64,000 nucleotides of DNA, from positions 62,001 through 126,000 of the forward strand of contig NZ_JARYZI010000006.1 in the NCBI RefSeq assembly GCF_029914245.1, read 5' to 3'. The DNA is from Fusibacter bizertensis (GTDB taxonomy: Bacteria > Bacillota > Clostridia > Peptostreptococcales > Acidaminobacteraceae). The notes under the pieces were generated by a model. It did not search any database. It was given only the letters and a program-made list of their open reading frames with translations, and was not told the origin of the DNA. The position numbers and the translations under genes are program-made. Positions 60,698 to 64,000 of the stretch are shown here, piece after piece; position 1 is the stretch's first letter, and each line of letters starts with the position of its first letter.

Positions 60698-62926
60698 ATG
60701 AAAAATGTATTAGGTGATGACGAAACCTACGAAGGAATCGTCGACGATATCATATATTATAATGAAGATAATGGTTATGTAATTGCGATTTTCGATATTT
60801 ATGATGATAGCATTTGCATAAAAGGCAGCATCCCCTTTTTAAGAGAAGGGGATAGACTGCGTGTAACAGGAAAGATAGAGATCCATAATTTCTATGGTGA
60901 ACAGTTAAACGTCAGATATGCCGAGCACATCAAACCAACAGACGAAGATGAAGTTTTTCGATATTTAGCTTCAGGTATAATTAAGGGCATAGGTGACACT
61001 ACTGCAGGACTACTCATAGAATCTTTTGGAGCTGATTCTCTGGAGGTCCTTCAAAATTCACCCGAGAAGTTACTGGCAATCCCAGGAATTGGACCGAAAA
61101 AATTAGAGCAAATAGTGCTCTCTTATAAAGAGCAGTATGAACTTAGAGATTTAATCATGTATTTTCAAGGGTTGGGGATTTCTATTAATCTAGCGATGAA
61201 AATTTATAAAAGGTTTGGTCATGAATCTATTAAAAGAGTTGAAGCCAACCCATATGTTTTGGCAGATGAACTTGTAGGTGTTGGATTTAAACAAGCAGAT
61301 CAAATTGCTATGAAAATGGGCGTAAATTTTCACTCGCCATTTCGAATTGCATCTGGATTGACTTTCTTGCTGAATAAAGAAGCTTCAAACGGAAATACTT
61401 ATGCTGAGCAAGCGCATCTTGTTAAACTTGCAAGTCAAGAATTACAAGTGAAAACTGAAGAAATTGTAGATGAGATTGGATCAATGGTAATGAATGGGCA
61501 ACTTAATATTGAAAGATTACCGGAAGAAAAAGTGGGCATATATCACCCAAGTCTTTATTATGCAGAACAACAAGTCGCATCTAAATTATATCAGTTAATG
61601 CATCACATAGAGGATATCAGATTTTCTGACATGGACCAATTTATAGATGAATTTCAAGAAAATAGAGGTATTCTACTAGCAGCTAAGCAAAGAGAAGCTG
61701 TTCTGGCATCGCTAGAAAGTGGCGTTTTTGTCATAACGGGTGGACCCGGAACAGGCAAAACAACTATAATTAATGCAATTATTGAAGCTTTTGAATCGCA
61801 AGATAAAAAAGTATTGTTGGCTGCTCCTACAGGTAGGGCAGCTAAACGTATGACAGAAACAACTCAACGCGAATCCAAAACAATTCATCGTTTGTTAGAA
61901 TTTCAGGGTGAAAATATTTTTCAGAAAAATTCGGAAAACCCTATTAAAACAGATGTATTAATCATCGATGAAATATCCATGGTTGATATTGTGTTGATGT
62001 ATAGGCTGTTGGATGCTGTAGAACTAGGTACTCATCTTATCTTAGTTGGTGATGCGGACCAATTGCCATCTGTTGGACCTGGAAGTGTACTTAAAGATTT
62101 GCTGATGTGTTCATGGATTACTTCTAGTAGATTGACCGAAATTTATAGGCAGAGCGAAGCTTCGCTGATTGCTGTCAATGCGCATATGATTAACAAAGGA
62201 GAAATGCCTGTACTTAACAAAGCAGACAAAGATTTTTTCTTTATCAATCGCCCTAAAGCTGATGAGATTGTGAGAGAGATTAAAAATCTTGTAATTGATA
62301 GGCTTCCAAGTTACTATAACTTAAATCCGATGGAGGATATACAAGTACTCTCTCCAGTAAAAGGTTCTGGAGTGGGGGTAGAAGTATTAAATGATATGCT
62401 TCAAGAAGTTGTAAATCCAGCATCAAAGAAAAAAGTTGAACGCACCTTTGGGAAAAAGAAATTTCGTGAAGGCGATAAAGTAATGCAGATCAAAAATAAC
62501 TATAATCTAGAATGGACGACGAAATATGCAGAAGAAGGCAAGGGTGTATTCAATGGTGATATAGGTTTTATCACCCAGATTAACGAATCTGAGCGTATCG
62601 TTGTCGTTGTATTTGACCAAGAACGAGAAGTTATATATGACTATCCTACAGTTGATGAGCTCGTACTTGCCTATGCAATCACCGTTCACAAGAGTCAAGG
62701 CAGTGAGTTTAAAGCGATCATTATGCCAATGGCATTTATACCACCGATGTTAATGAGCCGAAATATTCTTTATACAGCAATTACCAGGGCAAGAGAGTTG
62801 TTAGTCTTGGTGGGTGAAAAACGTGCTTTATCAGAGATGATTCGTAGAACACACGAAATGAAAAGAAATAGCGGTCTTCTAAAAAAACTAGAATTTTTTT
62901 CTGAGGCACTTAACGATGAACTATAG
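60698..62926 (+). CDS. recD2: RecD2-type ATP-dependent DNA helicase
   Basis: The 742-residue superfamily 1B 5'-3' helicase has an N-terminal OB-like domain (about 10-85), tandem helix-hairpin-helix segments (about 95-210, LLAIPGIGPKKLEQI) and the RecA-like motor. Motor motifs include Walker A TGGPGTGKTTII (about 348), motif II LIIDEISMVD, motif III VGDADQLPSVGPG and motif VI LAYAITVHKSQGSEF. This is RecD2, as found in organisms lacking RecBC partners, with roles in DNA repair. GAGGTAG precedes the ATG. Synteny metK-recD2-comFC recurs in Clostridia. Confidence 0.94.
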   Translation: MKNVLGDDETYEGIVDDIIYYNEDNGYVIAIFDIYDDSICIKGSIPFLREGDRLRVTGKIEIHNFYGEQLNVRYAEHIKPTDEDEVFRYLASGIIKGIGDTTAGLLIESFGADSLEVLQNSPEKLLAIPGIGPKKLEQIVLSYKEQYELRDLIMYFQGLGISINLAMKIYKRFGHESIKRVEANPYVLADELVGVGFKQADQIAMKMGVNFHSPFRIASGLTFLLNKEASNGNTYAEQAHLVKLASQELQVKTEEIVDEIGSMVMNGQLNIERLPEEKVGIYHPSLYYAEQQVASKLYQLMHHIEDIRFSDMDQFIDEFQENRGILLAAKQREAVLASLESGVFVITGGPGTGKTTIINAIIEAFESQDKKVLLAAPTGRAAKRMTETTQRESKTIHRLLEFQGENIFQKNSENPIKTDVLIIDEISMVDIVLMYRLLDAVELGTHLILVGDADQLPSVGPGSVLKDLLMCSWITSSRLTEIYRQSEASLIAVNAHMINKGEMPVLNKADKDFFFINRPKADEIVREIKNLVIDRLPSYYNLNPMEDIQVLSPVKGSGVGVEVLNDMLQEVVNPASKKKVERTFGKKKFREGDKVMQIKNNYNLEWTTKYAEEGKGVFNGDIGFITQINESERIVVVVFDQEREVIYDYPTVDELVLAYAITVHKSQGSEFKAIIMPMAFIPPMLMSRNILYTAITRARELLVLVGEKRALSEMIRRTHEMKRNSGLLKKLEFFSEALNDEL

Positions 62927-62979
62927 CTCTTACAAAACGAAATTTCAATGATAACTTAGACTTTGGCGGTGAATAATTT

Positions 62980-63732
62980 ATGACCATTAAATCAGTGATT
63001 ATACAATGTCTAGATTTAATATTTCCAAGGAGATTAACTTGTTATTTCTGCGAGGAAGAATTGCCTCCTCATAATACAAGCGCTTTATGTGAGCATTGTG
63101 TAGATGAAATTGTTAGATTAGACGGACATCAATGTATGAAGTGTGGCAGAACAATTGAGATAGCATATGCACAGCATGCTGATTACTATTTCAAGTGTAA
63201 AGAATGCCAAGAAAAATTCACTTTTTTCTCAAAGCATAGATCTTTTGGTGAATATTCGGGGCATCTAAAAATGGCAATAATGGGACTAAAATATAAAAAA
63301 CAAATTTACCAAGCACAGTTTTTTGGTGAACAACTCGCTATGATGATAGAAAAAGATGAGGCGTTATTAGATTTTGATATAATTGTTCCAGTTCCTATTC
63401 ATTTAACCAGAAGAATGATGCGTGGTTACAATCAAGCGGAGAGAATTGCCTTTTATTTAGCAAAAACACTTAATGCTAATCCCCCTGAAGAACTACTTGT
63501 GAGAACAAGACATACAAAAAAACTGAAAAATCTGAATAAAGCGTCTAGGAAAGCAATGCTTGAAAATGCTATAATAGTAAAAAGATACAAAAAAAATAGA
63601 GTTAAAGGTCAGAAAATACTATTGGTTGACGATATATATACAACAGGCGCCACACTTGACGCATGTTCAAAAGCGCTTTACGAAGCCGGATGTGATCAAA
63701 TAAATTGTATAACCGTTGCAAGAGGCGTCTAA
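62980..63732 (+). CDS. comFC: ComFC-like phosphoribosyltransferase-fold protein
   Basis: The N-terminal zinc-finger part of this 250-residue protein has several Cys pairs (CYFCEEEL, CEHCVDEI, CMKCGRT, CKECQEKF). The C-terminal type I phosphoribosyltransferase fold has the PRPP loop LLVDDIYTTGATLDACSKAL. ComFC is needed for DNA uptake in transformable Bacilli; in others its role is unclear. The gene directly precedes a YvyF-type flagellar gene, as in the Bacillus comF-flgM region. GGCGGTGA lies upstream of the ATG. Confidence 0.9.
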   Translation: MTIKSVIIQCLDLIFPRRLTCYFCEEELPPHNTSALCEHCVDEIVRLDGHQCMKCGRTIEIAYAQHADYYFKCKECQEKFTFFSKHRSFGEYSGHLKMAIMGLKYKKQIYQAQFFGEQLAMMIEKDEALLDFDIIVPVPIHLTRRMMRGYNQAERIAFYLAKTLNANPPEELLVRTRHTKKLKNLNKASRKAMLENAIIVKRYKKNRVKGQKILLVDDIYTTGATLDACSKALYEAGCDQINCITVARGV

Positions 63733-63748
63733 AACTAAGGAGGATATT

Positions 63749-64000
63749 ATGGCAGAAAATGATAGAATGAGTTCGCTTAAAAATTGTAAAAAGTGTAATC
63801 GTGTTTTTTCTTCTGTTGATGGTGCAACGCTTTGTTCTAGATGTAATGATGATGTTGATGATGAGTTTAACCGCGTTCGAGAATATATATATGACAATCC
63901 TGCCTCTAGTGTGAAAGATGTCAGCAATGGTACCAATGTCAGTTCGGAATCTATCTTAAAATGGATTAGAGAAGGTAGAATCGTACTCGGGGATCATGCC
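63749..64000 (+). CDS. YvyF-type flagellar operon protein (partial, cut by window end)
   Basis: 84 codons are visible, starting MAENDRMSSLKNCKKCNRVF after an AGGAGG site. The two CxxC pairs (CKKC, CSRC) and the helix-turn-helix-like DVSNGTNVSSESILKWIREG match the small zinc-binding flagellar operon protein found between comFC and flgM in Bacilli and Clostridia. This suggests that flgM and hook-filament genes follow outside the window. Confidence 0.8.
   Translation, partial: MAENDRMSSLKNCKKCNRVFSSVDGATLCSRCNDDVDDEFNRVREYIYDNPASSVKDVSNGTNVSSESILKWIREGRIVLGDHA

Overview
The window is a 64 kb stretch of a low-GC chromosome that reads as a Gram-positive, anaerobic member of the Clostridia. The signs are a bcd-etfBA cassette, the lysine-fermentation pair kal-kce, class I (Clostridia/Bacilli-type) gene order around rho, prfA, atp, murA and mreB, an S-box riboswitch before metK, and S-layer-homology (SLH) surface proteins. 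The Na+-type F-ATPase with a mixed rotor (one duplicated c subunit plus one ordinary c subunit) recalls Acetobacterium, Eubacterium and Fusibacter-like anaerobes. Genus is not fixed by the sequence. I see no tRNA, rRNA, insertion sequence, prophage or CRISPR array; it is mostly core chromosome with small accessory patches.

Layout. 1-8.9 kb: a Fur-family regulator, an SLH-CAP surface protein, a soluble chemotaxis receptor, a MATE exporter, an ArsB/NhaD-type ion transporter with an unknown partner, a degenerate methyltransferase-like protein, and an orphan solute-binding lipoprotein with a tail-anchored partner. 8.9-12.5 kb: bcd-etfB-etfA and a glycine-zipper membrane protein. 12.5-19.3 kb (minus strand): a cell-envelope operon coding for an alpha/beta hydrolase, a membrane-bound MurF-like ligase, a D-Ala-D-Ala ligase, a response regulator, a histidine kinase with a tiny extracellular loop, and a zinc-ribbon/AMIN membrane protein. 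19.5-26.7 kb: a large SLH protein, an unassigned promoter-hairpin-terminator RNA element, pyrG, kal-kce, and a secreted protein whose transglutaminase-like domain has lost its catalytic residues.

26.9-47.6 kb is a conserved housekeeping block: rho, rpmE, tdk, yqhQ-like, prmC, prfA, sua5/tsaC, rpiB, upp, a WecA/TagO-type transferase, wecB, then atpZ-atpI-atpB-c1-c2-atpF-H-A-G-D-C, murA and mreB/mbl. The sporulation genes that interrupt this block in spore formers (spoIIR, spoIID, spoIIQ, spoIIID) are absent, which suggests a non-sporulating lineage. 47.8-54.5 kb: nadABC, a GNAT acetyltransferase, then flagellar rod genes flgF-flgG-flgJ(N) behind a SigD-type promoter. 54.6-64 kb: a patatin-like hydrolase, a phosphohexomutase with a coupled unknown gene, a small coiled-coil protein, SAM-I riboswitch plus metK, recD2, comFC and the start of a yvyF-type flagellar-operon gene.

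The genes join into a few themes. Fermentation of amino acids/acyl-CoA (kal, kce, bcd, etf) is paired with Na+ bioenergetics (F-ATPase, possibly the NhaD-type carrier). WecA and WecB could make the ManNAc-containing secondary wall polymer to which SLH domains bind. The minus-strand envelope operon ties late peptidoglycan-precursor enzymes to a membrane-stress-type two-component system and is the most intriguing non-core locus here.
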